A stretch of 64,000 nucleotides of DNA from Pyrofollis japonicus (GCF_033097485.1 NZ_AP028634.1:701126-765125), one strand, 5' to 3'; shown: positions 50,715 through 60,388, numbered from the stretch's first letter. Translations and numbers: made by a program. Notes: generated by a model from the letters alone, not told the origin.

Positions 50715-51657
50715 CCAGGGTTATTGAGAGGACGAAGGGTGCTGATAAGGTTATGGCTATTCCCTGAACCATTCCAATAATTGCTGCCTCCGATCCACCA
50801 TACACTATTATTACTGGGAGCCCCGTGTCCATTGACGTGGCCCCACCCATAGCTACGGCTGGTACTCCTAGGCCGCGCTTGGCAATGAATGGGTATAGGA
50901 GTATGTGCATTGATTCTCTGAACATGTTTGCAAAGAACCCTATAATGCCGTAAAGGGGATCTATCTTTGCCAAGAGGGGACCAGCTAGGCTATACCAGCC
51001 AGACGCAGACCCGATAGCCATCCCCACACGGAAAGGAATGCCAAAAGCCAAGGAGAGCACGGCAGCACTGAGGCCACTCACAAGCATCGTTGAGGCCGCG
51101 AGTACAATACCCGCCACTACTAGGCGCTGGCTCTTAGAAAAGCCGCGGGCCTCGAACGCTATGACGGCCGAAGCCGCGAATACAAGCACAGCTACTAAGT
51201 GAGTAAGCGTGTTACTCACGAATGCGTACGGGAGGAACTCGCTTATAAGAAAGCCGATAACCCAGCCCGTGACTAAGACGAGTACACTGCGCAAAGGCGT
51301 GAAGACGAGTATACTACCACTCCTCTTGCCTCCCTCCCCGTCGCCGCCCTGACGACTAGCCTTGGAGACGTAGAGCCGTGTTATCGGCAAAGCAGCGACT
51401 AAGCTAGAAAGGGTCGTAGCAATTGAGAAGAAGAGGCTCAGCCCGAGCGCCTCAATTATCTGTGCCAGTTCTCTAAGCCTAATACCGGAGAGCACTCCCA
51501 CGAGGAAAATAACAGCAAACGCGCTTACGATAACACTGCCCTCACAAATTCTCTTTACAATAGTGCTGTGCCCCGTCCTTAACGCTACTAGTCCAAAGAA
51601 CATTCCCATCAATAGTGCCACAACAATCTCGTTCAAAACCTCAACACTTCCCTCCAA
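50704..51657 (-). CDS. LysO-like amino acid exporter (DUF340)
   Basis: This 317-residue protein has about nine membrane helices. ASGWYSLAGPLLAKIDPLYG and FFANMFRESMHILLYPF, with MGGATSMDTGLPVIIVYGGS, match LysO/YbjE lysine exporters (GYYSLSGPL, N..RE, ATSMD). The N-terminal half is the first repeat. The TTG start at 51657 is uncertain; TTG at 51636 is also possible. Its place upstream of the tsaC pair suggests operon structure, not a shared function. Confidence 0.78.
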   Translation of the reverse strand: MEGSVEVLNEIVVALLMGMFFGLVALRTGHSTIVKRICEGSVIVSAFAVIFLVGVLSGIRLRELAQIIEALGLSLFFSIATTLSSLVAALPITRLYVSKASRQGGDGEGGKRSGSILVFTPLRSVLVLVTGWVIGFLISEFLPYAFVSNTLTHLVAVLVFAASAVIAFEARGFSKSQRLVVAGIVLAASTMLVSGLSAAVLSLAFGIPFRVGMAIGSASGWYSLAGPLLAKIDPLYGIIGFFANMFRESMHILLYPFIAKRGLGVPAVAMGGATSMDTGLPVIIVYGGSEAAIIGMVQGIAITLSAPFVLSITLGAG

Positions 51658-51719
51658 CGAGTGCTTACAAGGACCACCCGTGGAGACTGATTAGCACCAC
51701 CGCCCCTATGTGCGGAGCA

Positions 51720-51730
51720 TAAATATTTTT
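51720..51730 (+). promoter_or_regulatory. TATA box of the 64-residue gene
   Basis: TAAATATTTTT lies about 95 bases before the ATG at 51821; with a start of transcription near 51747 it leaves a leader of some 75 bases holding GGGAGGTG. Long leaders are uncommon here, so control within the leader is possible. Confidence 0.4.
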
Positions 51731-51820
51731 CCATGGATAAAGCTCCATGACAAGCCTCTGCCCCTCTACTGTACACGGCCGAGAGGCCAGGGACACAAAC
51801 CGAGGGAGGTGGGATCCGAG

Positions 51821-52015
51821 ATGAAGGCTCTCAAAAAGATATTCGTCCGCCTAGCCTCAGAGCAGAGGATAAAGCTGCTTGGACTAGCAGCGCTTGCAGC
51901 AGTTGCAGTACTTGGATATGGAGATCCCAAGTACTATGCGTTCGGGCTACCCGGCAACAATGACATAATAAGGCTAAACAGTGGCTGGGGCGACATCTTC
52001 AGAATAATCCACTAA
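51821..52015 (+). CDS. 64-residue single-helix membrane protein
   Basis: The product begins MKALKKIFVRLASEQRIKLL, then the helix GLAALAAVAVLGYG, and ends in a polar region with FGLPGNNDIIRLNSGWGDIF. GGGAGGTG (51804-51811) nine bases before the ATG is one of the best ribosome sites in the window, so it is likely translated. An upstream in-frame extension to 51710 is rejected because it crosses the TATA element. No family is recognised. It stands alone. Confidence 0.6.
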   Translation: MKALKKIFVRLASEQRIKLLGLAALAAVAVLGYGDPKYYAFGLPGNNDIIRLNSGWGDIFRIIH

Positions 52016-52194
52016 GATTTGAAATAAGGCGCTATATCTTATCCCTCCCTAACGCGTTTTTACGAGAATCACCCCTTGTTCTCGGAACCTTACTAATGCT
52101 TGACCCTGGTTTTTACGTACTGATTTGCATGCTTCTCCGGGCATAGTACTTGTAAAGCCCCTACCATGTTACCAGCAAGGTACCGGGGTAGGCA

Positions 52195-52905
52195 TTGAAC
52201 AATAATGAGACCGATATTTGCAGGGATCTTGAAAAGCTACTACATGTTGACAACGCTGCGGCTGCTCTTGGCATAAGAGTCGCGTTCTCCGCTTCCTGGG
52301 GCAAGGCTGTTGAAGAACTGAGCGGCGAGCCTCTAAGAGGCGAAGAAGAGGCGCTAATGAACTACCTTAGATCAAGGTACAGGCTCGAGGAGCTAAAGGA
52401 CGACCCTATTGTCCGCGCTTATCGCGACTTCTATTGGAGGATAGGAATAGATCCAACGAAGACCCGGCCCAGCAGTGAGGCCCTGGTGCGTAGGGCTCTC
52501 CGCGGTTCATGGCCGCGCATAAACCCGGTTGTTGATGCAGGAAATATCGCGTCCGCGAAATTCATGGTTCCTGTCGGCCTCTATGATCTAGACTCGTTTG
52601 TTCCGCCGGCCCGAATAGTGTTAGCGAGAGGAGATGAGGTTTTTGAGCCGATAGGAGGCAGGAAGGAAACTGTCCGAGAGAACGCACCAATAATGATTGA
52701 TAAACGTGGCGTTGTGATGCACTTGTATCCGCACAGAGATAGCAGAATTACAATGATAAGGAACTCTACGAGAAGGATATTGATTGTTGCAGCAGGGGTG
52801 CCCCGGGTAAACACGGAGAGGCTAGTGGCGACAGTTGAGGAGGTTAAGAGGCTGCTTGGGAGGCTTGGCTGGCAGAGCTGCAAGGAAACCATTGTTAAAC
52901 CCTAG
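52195..52905 (+). CDS. Stand-alone B3/B4 tRNA-binding domain protein
   Basis: This 236-residue protein matches the B3/B4 domain of phenylalanyl-tRNA synthetase beta, here free. YRDFYWRIGIDPTKTRPSSE, ALVRRALRGSWPRINPVVDA and NIASAKFMVPVGLYDLDSF are the family core. Such stand-alone copies are thought to edit mischarged tRNA, or act as deacylases. TTG start. It is a single gene before sucCD. Confidence 0.83.
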   Translation: MNNNETDICRDLEKLLHVDNAAAALGIRVAFSASWGKAVEELSGEPLRGEEEALMNYLRSRYRLEELKDDPIVRAYRDFYWRIGIDPTKTRPSSEALVRRALRGSWPRINPVVDAGNIASAKFMVPVGLYDLDSFVPPARIVLARGDEVFEPIGGRKETVRENAPIMIDKRGVVMHLYPHRDSRITMIRNSTRRILIVAAGVPRVNTERLVATVEEVKRLLGRLGWQSCKETIVKP

Positions 52906-53038
52906 CATGTGCCGACCAGTCTTTGGTCGCGGTGTAGACTCTTTCTATTGTCTGCGCCAAAAGTTTCTAATTCTTCCTAGGAGCTAGAAATGATACCATG
53001 GAGAACGAGCACAGAGCTAGGAAGGTGATCTCTTTTCC

Positions 53039-54181
53039 TTGAAGCTCTACGAGTACGAGTCTAAACAGATCTTCGCAAAGTATGGTATACCGGTGCCCCG
53101 GGGCTTCGTTCTTGAAAGGGGGCAAAGCATCAAGGAGTTGATGGAAAAGCATGGCATAAAGCCACCAGTCGCTATTAAGAGCCAGGTCCTCGTCGGCGGC
53201 CGCGGGAAAGCCGGTGGAATCAAGATAGCGCGCAGCGTCGAGGAGGCCGAGAAGATAGCTGAGGAGTTATTCAATAAGCCCATTAAGGGGCTCTTGCCCC
53301 GCGTCCTACTCGTAGAGGAGGCCGTTGAGCACGAAGCCGAGCTCTACGCATCCATAACAATGGATCGTGCCCGTCGCAGACCCGTTGTTCTCGTTTCTCG
53401 CCTAGGCGGCGTTGATATAGAGGAGATAGCTAAGGAGCACCCAGAGGAAATTCATAGAGCCTATGTTGACCCATGGATAGGGCTGCGAGGCTACATGGCG
53501 CGCAGACTTGGCAAGAGTCTAGGCCTTAGCGGGAAGCGACTGCAACTATTCGAGAAGATATTGCTCGCAATGTACAACGTGTTTGTTGACTACGACGGCG
53601 ACCTAGTGGAGATAAACCCGCTTGCTGTGACAAGTGACGGCCTCGTAGCCCTTGACGCAAAGATAATTGTTGACGATAACGCGCTTTATCGTCACCCAGA
53701 GATAGCGCAGAGGGATCCGGCAGAAACCGGCGAGTACACAGAGCTTGAGGCAAAAGCGAGGAGGCTTGGATTCGCCTTTGTCGAACTGGACGGCGATGTA
53801 GGGATCATCGGCAACGGTGCAGGCCTCACTATGGCTACAATGGATCTCGTCTACGAGCGTGGAGGAAAACCAGCAAACTTCCTAGACATAGGCGGCGGAG
53901 CCTCTGCCGAGAGAGTCAAACAAGCCCTGGAAATCCTCTACGAGTACCCCAAGGCAAAGGTGATATTCATGAACATATTCGGTGGGATAACCCGCTGCGA
54001 CGAAGTAGCGAGAGGCATAGTGGCAGCAATAAAGGAGCTTGGCTTTAAGAAGCCTATCGTGGTCAGGCTTACAGGTACAAATGAAGAAGAAGGTCGAAGG
54101 ATTTTGAAAGAAGCCGGCCTCGAGGCCTTCATAGACCCCATCGAGGCCGCCGATAAGGCAATAGAGCTCGCCCGGAGGTGA
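53039..54181 (+). CDS. sucC: Succinyl-CoA ligase beta subunit
   Basis: This 380-residue ATP-grasp enzyme subunit starts [40 protein letters not shown] is the nucleotide lid, [20 protein letters not shown] the metal site, and [17 protein letters not shown] with [15 protein letters not shown] the CoA-facing domain. With sucD it converts succinyl-CoA to succinate with ATP formation in the citric acid cycle. The TTG start has GGTGATC about ten bases upstream. It is seven bases from sucD. Confidence 0.93.
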   Translation: MKLYEYESKQIFAKYGIPVPRGFVLERGQSIKELMEKHGIKPPVAIKSQVLVGGRGKAGGIKIARSVEEAEKIAEELFNKPIKGLLPRVLLVEEAVEHEAELYASITMDRARRRPVVLVSRLGGVDIEEIAKEHPEEIHRAYVDPWIGLRGYMARRLGKSLGLSGKRLQLFEKILLAMYNVFVDYDGDLVEINPLAVTSDGLVALDAKIIVDDNALYRHPEIAQRDPAETGEYTELEAKARRLGFAFVELDGDVGIIGNGAGLTMATMDLVYERGGKPANFLDIGGGASAERVKQALEILYEYPKAKVIFMNIFGGITRCDEVARGIVAAIKELGFKKPIVVRLTGTNEEEGRRILKEAGLEAFIDPIEAADKAIELARR

Positions 54182-54188
54182 AACCCCT

Positions 54189-55058
54189 ATGGTAATACTC
54201 GTTGACAAGGATACAAGAGTCATAGTCCAAGGCATAACAGGCAAAGAAGGAAGCTTCCATACAAAACTCATGCTAGAATACGGCACGAAGATAGTTGCAG
54301 GCGTAACTCCAGGCAAGGGTGGACAAGAGGTACACGGTGTCCCGGTCTACGATACCGTCGAGGAGGCAGTGAAGAACCATGGAGCAGATGCAAGCATAGT
54401 ATTCGTGCCGGCAAGGTTCGCGCCCGACGCCGTTTACGAGGCAGTAGACGCCGGAATAAAGGTAATAGTTGTAATAACGGAGCATATACCAGTTCACGAC
54501 ACAATGAGGTTCGTGAACTACGCTAAATCCAAGGGCTCAGTGATTATAGGGCCAAACTGCCCGGGAATAATAGCGCCGGGTCGAACAAAGATAGGAATAA
54601 TGCCCGTAACACCATTCCGCCCAGGCAACGTAGCAATAATATCGAGAAGCGGCACCCTTACTTACGAAGTAGCTGCTGCCATGACAAGAGAGGGTATAGG
54701 GCAATCAGTGGCCATAGGTATAGGTGGAGACCCAATAGTAGGCCTAGACTTCGTTGAAGCACTTGAAATGCTCGAAAAGGACCCAGAGACTAAAGCAGTG
54801 GTTATGATAGGCGAGATTGGCGGCGACATGGAAGAGCGAGTAGCAGCCATGTATAGGGAAGGAAGATTCACGAAGCCCATAGTAGCCTACATAGCTGGCC
54901 GCACTGCACCTCCTGGTAAGAGGATGGGGCACGCCGGTGCGATAATATCAATGGGTACCGGTGCTTACCAAGACAAGGTAAACGCGCTTCAAAAAGCCGG
55001 GATACCCGTGGCCGAGATGCCTTACGACATACCAAGGCTCCTCAAAGAACTCTTGTAA
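54189..55058 (+). CDS. sucD: Succinyl-CoA ligase alpha subunit
   Basis: This 289-residue CoA-binding subunit begins [20 protein letters not shown] with the CoA loop. [20 protein letters not shown] and [20 protein letters not shown] follow, and [20 protein letters not shown] carries the histidine phosphorylated in catalysis. The ATG follows GGAGGTG by eight bases. It pairs with sucC. Confidence 0.94.
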   Translation: MVILVDKDTRVIVQGITGKEGSFHTKLMLEYGTKIVAGVTPGKGGQEVHGVPVYDTVEEAVKNHGADASIVFVPARFAPDAVYEAVDAGIKVIVVITEHIPVHDTMRFVNYAKSKGSVIIGPNCPGIIAPGRTKIGIMPVTPFRPGNVAIISRSGTLTYEVAAAMTREGIGQSVAIGIGGDPIVGLDFVEALEMLEKDPETKAVVMIGEIGGDMEERVAAMYREGRFTKPIVAYIAGRTAPPGKRMGHAGAIISMGTGAYQDKVNALQKAGIPVAEMPYDIPRLLKELL

Positions 55059-55122
55059 CGAGTCTCAGCACATTTTTCAAAGACAAGTTTTATCCTTAGG
55101 ACCTTGCTCCTTGTTATGCCTT

Positions 55123-55143
55123 AAGCTATTTATAAGATAGCTT
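55123..55143. repeat. Inverted repeat with seven-base arms
   Basis: AAGCTAT and ATAGCTT are complementary arms around TTATAAG, itself TATA-like. It may be a transcript end for sucD or a protein site. Confidence 0.4.
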
Positions 55144-55221
55144 AGCTTACCCGATATATGGTTTAGAGGCAATACAGAGTTATATCTAGTATTATCTTCA
55201 GCGAAATCGCTATACAATCAT

Positions 55222-55235
55222 TACTGTTAACAGTA
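55222..55235. repeat. 14-base perfect palindrome
   Basis: TACTGTTAACAGTA is fully symmetric and lies about 120 bases before the TATA element of the gene at 55385. It could be an operator; no regulator gene is next to it. Confidence 0.4.
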
Positions 55236-55353
55236 TACTATCTAAATATATCTCTGTTAAATCATTAAAGTGCGTGGAGTTAAAACGTTAAGGAGTATAA
55301 CACCCAATATATTAACACGAGTTAACATGGTGGTGAATGTCTGATTAAGAACA

Positions 55354-55362
55354 TTTATATGG
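55354..55362 (+). promoter_or_regulatory. TATA box of a leaderless gene
   Basis: TTTATATGG is about 27 bases before the ATG at 55385, giving a predicted start of transcription at the start codon. Confidence 0.5.
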
Positions 55363-55384
55363 ATATAAAAGGTGCTCACATGAA

Positions 55385-56494
55385 ATGAGCGGACTAGCGT
55401 GCAATCACCTTACAAGGGCATGTCCAATACTTACTCCACGGCCTCTCAAAGAGAAAGGTGTCTATGTTTCTCGAATAATTCATATGGATCCTTTTCTTGC
55501 TGCAAGCATTGCTGGAACAGAATACAATATTGTGGAAGAAAGCTTACAAAAAATAAAAAATTTATACAGTAAGCTTCTCGAAGAACGATGCGTGATATGC
55601 GGAAAAAGAAAGGCAAAGCACATTGTAGAGGTATGGGATTATGCGATAGTACAGGATCATGGAATAGCCGTTTTGAGGGACTTCGTGCCTGTATGCGATA
55701 AGTGCATCCAAGGAATAATCTTTGACCCGGAAAATAAGAAAGAGTATAAGAAAGCCGTGAAGACGCTCTCTAAGATAAACAAGATCAAATCGGATAAAGT
55801 CGAGGAAATCATTAACAAAATGATCGAGAAATGGTACATGCTGTCTCGCCTAACTACTTGGAGGGTGTATGCCGATTCTCTAGAGAAGTATGGTATACGC
55901 AAAGATGTTTTTGAAAAAGTACTTAGGTTTATCGCCTCATGTAACGGCAGTCTCTCGGATAACACTCTAATAATATTTAATAGGACAAATCCTGTTCAAA
56001 GAGAACTCCTATACGAAGACGTTGATGCACTATGTACTGGCAGGTATAATGCATCCACAATAGGCTTGAAGGCTATGAAGCAAGGAATAGAACCCGAGTT
56101 TACAAACCTACGCGAACATATTGATACTCTTCTATCTTCGAGAAGGTTTTGCAAAGACATTGATACCGCGCTACTTCTCCTTGAAGGAGCCTGGGTCGTT
56201 ACTGTTAGCAGAGCTACGCGCGCACAAGTCATCTCCCGGTTGCTAGAGCTTCTAGACAAAGGAGACGTATGGGCTTCACGAGTTGAGACACCTCTCGGCT
56301 ACGAGAGAGATTTTGTACCTATTCTATTCTATGTCTCGAGCTTCGTAGACATTTCTCTGGTACTACGTGTACTCGAAGATGTGAAGAAGGTTCTTGGGGG
56401 CGTAAAAGGCGTCGTTGAGGTACGTTTTTATCCTCGGACCCCTGATGGAGGCCTCGCCAAATACCATGTCTATAGGTATATCATAGCTGGCTAG
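55385..56494 (+). CDS. HNH-like zinc ribbon plus Bles03-like domain protein
   Basis: The 369-residue protein has a zinc-binding pattern CVICGKRKAKHIVEVWDY with VCDKC 30 residues on, resembling a degenerate HNH-like zinc finger. The rest, from TWRVYADSLEKYG through WVVTVSRATRAQVISRLLEL, GDVWASRVETP, VPILFYVSSFVDISLVLRVL and VEVRFYPRTP, follows the outline of the Bles03/DUF1917 family. Function in archaea is unknown. An ATG at 55484 is a possible later start, but TATA spacing favours 55385. Codon use is more AT-rich than neighbours. Confidence 0.5.
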   Translation: MSGLACNHLTRACPILTPRPLKEKGVYVSRIIHMDPFLAASIAGTEYNIVEESLQKIKNLYSKLLEERCVICGKRKAKHIVEVWDYAIVQDHGIAVLRDFVPVCDKCIQGIIFDPENKKEYKKAVKTLSKINKIKSDKVEEIINKMIEKWYMLSRLTTWRVYADSLEKYGIRKDVFEKVLRFIASCNGSLSDNTLIIFNRTNPVQRELLYEDVDALCTGRYNASTIGLKAMKQGIEPEFTNLREHIDTLLSSRRFCKDIDTALLLLEGAWVVTVSRATRAQVISRLLELLDKGDVWASRVETPLGYERDFVPILFYVSSFVDISLVLRVLEDVKKVLGGVKGVVEVRFYPRTPDGGLAKYHVYRYIIAG

Positions 56495-56545
56495 CTCAGT
56501 ATAATTAACTATCCTTATTGCAGCTCTAGGATCCCTTGGTTAATG

Positions 56546-56555
56546 CTTATATATC
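56546..56555 (+). promoter_or_regulatory. TATA box of ileS
   Basis: CTTATATATC lies about 47 bases before the GTG at 56598, giving a short leader. The region before the GTG has CCCCGGTGATG (56577-56587), in which GGTGATG could pair with 16S rRNA. Confidence 0.5.
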
Positions 56556-56597
56556 CGGCGTGTTCTCTGGCATTATCCCCGGTGATGTCTATTATCC

Positions 56598-59564
56598 GTG
56601 CGCCCAAAGCTTGGAAGAAGCTATGATCCCTTAGCTGTTGAGAAATGGGTTCTCGAGTTCTGGGAGAAGAACAAAGTCTATCAGCTTGTCAAGAAGAAGA
56701 CCTGGGATGAGAGAGAAGGGGCCCCGATATTCGCGTTCTTAGAGGGCCCTCCCACCGCTAATGGCTTTATGCATGTCGGCCACGCCCGGGGCCGAACGCT
56801 GAAGGACGTCAAGCTCCGATATGCTAGGATGAAGGGTTATCGCGTCTGGGATCAGGCTGGCTGGGATACACAAGGATTACCGGTTGAGCTAGAGGTTGAG
56901 AAGAAGCTTGGCTTCAAGACGAAGCGCGACATTGAGAAATACGGTGTAGATAGGTTCATAGAGGAGTGCAAGAAGCTCGTAGACTACTATATAGGGCACT
57001 GGGAGAAGGCCAGCAAGAGACTAGGCCTCTGGCTGGACTATGAGCATGCTTACCAGACGCGGCATCCCCGCTATATAGAGACAGTATGGAGATTCATAAA
57101 GCGCGCTCATGAGCGTGGCTTGCTCTATGAGGGGCGCCGCGTTGTACCAAGGTGTCCTCGCTGCGGCACAGCTCTCAGCAGCCACGAGGTTGCACAGGGC
57201 TATGAGGAAGTAGATGATCCTAGCGTTTACTTTAAGCTACAACTCATAGATAGGCCTAACACGTTCCTCGTTGCGTGGACGACAACACCCTGGACTATAA
57301 TAGCTAACGAGATGGCTGCAGTGCACCCCGATGAGTCATACGTTGTCATAGACGTTGGCGACGAGAAGTGGATAGTCGCAGAGAAGAGGCTCGAAGCATT
57401 TGCCAAGGATGTGGGGCTTAAGAGCTACAAGGTTGTCGAGAAGCTAAAAGGTAAGGAACTGGAGGGGCTTCGGTATCGTCATCCACTCCTCGAAGAGGTC
57501 CCCTATCATAAGGATCACGATGTGAAGCCCTATCACACGGTTTATGCAGCTGACTGGGTTACAATGGAGGAAGGTACTGGAATCGTTCACGCCGCGCCAG
57601 CCCACGGCCCAGAGGACTTCGAGCTTGCCGCAAAGGTCGGCGTAGAGGTCTATACGCCTCTACGAGAGGACGGCTACTTTGGCGACGAGGCGGGAGTATT
57701 TAAGACAATGTGGTTTGAGAAGGCAGGCGAAAAAGTAATCGAGGTACTGAAGAACAAGGGGCTCCTAGTCCATGTAGGAAAGTATCGCCACGAGTACCCG
57801 TTCTGCTGGCGCTGTGGAACGAGGCTCTTCTACTATGCTTCGAGGCAGTGGTTCATAAAGATAACCGATGACCTCAGGAAGCAGATGAGCAGCCACGTTT
57901 ACTCAATGAGATGGGCTCCGAGCTGGGCTGCTAAGAGGATGGGAGACTGGGTTGAGAACGCCAAGGACTGGTGTATAAGCAGGGAGAGATACTGGGGCAC
58001 ACCGCTACCAGTGTGGAAGTGTACTAGCTGCGGCCACGTAGTCGTCGTAGGAAGCCTCGAGGAGCTAAAGAAGCTTGCAGTAGACCCGTCCAAGGTGCCG
58101 GATGACCCCCACCGGCCAGCCATAGACGAGGTAGAGCTTCGCTGCCCCAAGTGCGGAGGAGTAATGAGGAGGGAGCCCTTCGTCGTCGATGTGTGGATGG
58201 ATAGCGGTGTAGCGCACACCGCTGCGCTTGCACAGTACAATTGGCTCCACTTATGGGAGAAACTCTTCCCGTACAAGTGGATAACCGAGGCAGCCGATCA
58301 GACACGCGGCTGGTTCTACACCCTGCTTACAACAAGCACTGTATGGTACGATGAGAAGCCTTATCGTGAGGTACTGCTCCAGGGACACGTGCTAGACAAG
58401 TATGGTAAGAAGATGAGCAAGAGCAAAGGCAACGTGATATGGGCTCTCGACTGGATGGAGAAGCATGGAGCAGACCCGATGAGAATATTCCTTCTGAGCA
58501 GGGCGCCATGGGAGAGCATAAACTTTGACCCAGACGAGGTGAAAAGATATCAGGGCTACCTGAACATCCTCTGGAACAGCGTCAAGTTCGCAGACACCTA
58601 TATGGAGCTCGACAAGTGGAGCCCCGTGAGCCCCGAGAAAGCTGAGCTAGCCGCCGAGGACAAATGGATACTCTACAAGCTCCACGAAGCACTCCAAACC
58701 GTGTCCAAGGCGATAGAGGAGGACAACATGCACCACGCCGTCAAAGCCATAGTCGATTTCGTTGTTGAGCAGGTTAGCCACCGCTACATACCGCTAATAA
58801 GGCCACGCGTCTGGGAAGAGGAGATGACACCGAGCAAGAACGCGGCCTACGCGACCCTCTACTATGTGCTTAAGAATGCTCTAGCAATGATCGCACCCAT
58901 TACACCGTTCCTAGCAGAGTATCTTTACCAAGCATTCGTAAAGAAGTACGAGCCCCATAGCCCGGAGACAGTACACTTACTCGAATGGCCCAGCGTCCCC
59001 GGCAACATCCTAGACGAGAAGACGTATCGTGCTGTAGAAGAGCTGCTAGAGGCATCCGAGAAAATACTCGCAGCTAGAAGCGAGAAAAAGCTCAAGAGAA
59101 GATGGCCCCTACGCCGAGCAGCCATAATCGTGAAGAACGATGAGCTGAGAAGCGCCGTAGAAGAGTCCAAGAGCGTGCTAGAGCGCTTCGCAAACATAAA
59201 GTCAGTCGAAGTAGTCAGCAACAACCCCGACTGGGCCGAGGCAGCGCTCCGAATAGAAACCGACGACCTCGTGGTCTATACCGACATGGAGCTAGACAAA
59301 GAAACCCTCCTAGAGGGGCTCGCCCGCGAAGTCGTAAGGAGGGCGCAAGTGCTCCGAAAAGAACTAGACCTGCCAGTAGACCATGTAGCTGAGAAGCTAC
59401 TAGTATACGCTACCGGCGACTTACGAGAAGCAGTTGTGAAGCACATGGAGTTCATCAAGCGGGAGGTAAGGGTCAAGGAAGTAGAAATCCTAGACGAGGC
59501 GCCAAAGGAGGCCAAGAAGTGGAGAATAGAAGGTAACGAACTCGCACTAGTATTGAGGCCATAG
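56598..59564 (+). CDS. ileS: Isoleucyl-tRNA synthetase
   Basis: This 988-residue class I synthetase has LEGPPTANGFMHVGHARG, with HVGH (59-62) as HIGH motif, and KMSKS (605-609). Between them lies a CP1 editing domain (TTPWTIIANEMAAVHPDE) and a zinc knuckle (CTSCGHVVVVG and CPKCGG). GLPVELEVEKKLGFKTKRDI is a typical IleRS stretch. The end carries the anticodon-binding region. The GTG start gives the family N-terminus. It converges with a Nudix gene 12 bases away. Confidence 0.95.
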   Translation: MRPKLGRSYDPLAVEKWVLEFWEKNKVYQLVKKKTWDEREGAPIFAFLEGPPTANGFMHVGHARGRTLKDVKLRYARMKGYRVWDQAGWDTQGLPVELEVEKKLGFKTKRDIEKYGVDRFIEECKKLVDYYIGHWEKASKRLGLWLDYEHAYQTRHPRYIETVWRFIKRAHERGLLYEGRRVVPRCPRCGTALSSHEVAQGYEEVDDPSVYFKLQLIDRPNTFLVAWTTTPWTIIANEMAAVHPDESYVVIDVGDEKWIVAEKRLEAFAKDVGLKSYKVVEKLKGKELEGLRYRHPLLEEVPYHKDHDVKPYHTVYAADWVTMEEGTGIVHAAPAHGPEDFELAAKVGVEVYTPLREDGYFGDEAGVFKTMWFEKAGEKVIEVLKNKGLLVHVGKYRHEYPFCWRCGTRLFYYASRQWFIKITDDLRKQMSSHVYSMRWAPSWAAKRMGDWVENAKDWCISRERYWGTPLPVWKCTSCGHVVVVGSLEELKKLAVDPSKVPDDPHRPAIDEVELRCPKCGGVMRREPFVVDVWMDSGVAHTAALAQYNWLHLWEKLFPYKWITEAADQTRGWFYTLLTTSTVWYDEKPYREVLLQGHVLDKYGKKMSKSKGNVIWALDWMEKHGADPMRIFLLSRAPWESINFDPDEVKRYQGYLNILWNSVKFADTYMELDKWSPVSPEKAELAAEDKWILYKLHEALQTVSKAIEEDNMHHAVKAIVDFVVEQVSHRYIPLIRPRVWEEEMTPSKNAAYATLYYVLKNALAMIAPITPFLAEYLYQAFVKKYEPHSPETVHLLEWPSVPGNILDEKTYRAVEELLEASEKILAARSEKKLKRRWPLRRAAIIVKNDELRSAVEESKSVLERFANIKSVEVVSNNPDWAEAALRIETDDLVVYTDMELDKETLLEGLAREVVRRAQVLRKELDLPVDHVAEKLLVYATGDLREAVVKHMEFIKREVRVKEVEILDEAPKEAKKWRIEGNELALVLRP

Positions 59565-59576
59565 CCTATTATACAT

Positions 59577-60047
59577 TCATGTTTTCTCCACGGTTCTCAG
59601 CGGCTCTATCATGCATTTCTTCTCTAGTAGCTCAAGAAGCTTCTCCAAGAAAGCCCGGGCGCTCGGCGTTAGTTCTAGGCTGAGTGCCTCACTGTAGGGC
59701 ACGAACCGGGCTTCTAGTGCATCGCTTCCTGCACGTGGTTCTCCGCCACGATAACCCATTAGTACATCGATTAATACGTAATGGGTTACTCCCTTAGAGC
59801 CCTCGGCAACCACTTCATGGACATGTATGATGCCCAGGGGCTCTGCTTCAATACCCGTTTCTTCTAAGAGCTCCCTCTTAGCAGCATCCAGCAGCGGCTC
59901 TCCTGGCTCCACGTGCCCGCCTGGTATGCTCCACATACCAGCGAACGGCTTGTATTTCCTTTTGACAAGGAGGATTTCCAGCTCGCTTCCTCCACAGTTA
60001 CGAACTACTAGGGCTCCAACACCTACAACTGGGCCATAAGGCTTCAA
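59577..60047 (-). CDS. Nudix hydrolase
   Basis: This 156-residue protein has the Nudix box in GGHVEPGEPLLDAAKRELLE followed by ETGI, the G-x5-E-x7-RE-U-x-EE-x-G-U metal site. GVGALVVRNCGGSELEILLV precedes it. It likely cleaves a nucleoside diphosphate derivative; the substrate is not evident. The TTG start overlaps the upstream gene by four bases (TTGA), so both are translated together. Confidence 0.87.
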   Translation of the reverse strand: MKPYGPVVGVGALVVRNCGGSELEILLVKRKYKPFAGMWSIPGGHVEPGEPLLDAAKRELLEETGIEAEPLGIIHVHEVVAEGSKGVTHYVLIDVLMGYRGGEPRAGSDALEARFVPYSEALSLELTPSARAFLEKLLELLEKKCMIEPLRTVEKT

Positions 60048-60349
60048 GCCGGCTCATCCTCTACTGGCTCGGCGCCGAGAAACTCTGATGCCAACCGGTC
60101 TATTTCATCACCACTTGCCTCTCTAAACCTCTTGCTTGCCAACTCTTTTGCCTCCAGGTATGCCTTCTCTACTTTCTCAAAAGGAATATACACCACTTCG
60201 CCGTCGCTCGTCTCCAGGAATATTGCGAAAACCTTGCGCGGATAATCAACCACGACGTGTAGGCATGGCGGGTTCTCGCACTCATAGCTCTTATAACTTG
60301 TTCTTGGCAACACATCCTCACCACTACAAGGTATTGATAGACTCATCAT
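60044..60349 (-). CDS. Small hypothetical protein coupled to Nudix gene
   Basis: The protein has about 101 residues if the ATG at 60349 is used. CENPPCLHVVVDYPRKVFAI and FLETSDGEVVYIPFEKVEKA suggest a small alpha/beta fold with a pair of cysteines, followed by an acidic helical tail. No family is recognised. A frame from 60391 is rejected because its start lies within the TATA element of this transcript. The overlap with the Nudix gene indicates an operon. Confidence 0.55.
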   Translation of the reverse strand: MMSLSIPCSGEDVLPRTSYKSYECENPPCLHVVVDYPRKVFAIFLETSDGEVVYIPFEKVEKAYLEAKELASKRFREASGDEIDRLASEFLGAEPVEDEPA

Positions 60350-60388
60350 AATAATGTTATTCCTTGCACTCCTCCCTTGGCAGCAGGG

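Larger units (their letters stand above)
55059..55384. other. AT-rich region with clustered dyads
   Basis: No gene is seen in these 326 bases. T-rich stretches just after sucD (ACATTTTTC, 55070-55078, and GTTTTATCC) may end its transcript. Several dyads lie further on: AAGCTAT and ATAGCTT around a seven-base centre (55123-55143), GCGAAATCGC (55201-55210), and TACTGTTAACAGTA (55222-55235), a perfect 14-base palindrome. The right end has the TATA element of the next gene (TTTATATGG, 55354-55362). Confidence 0.5.
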
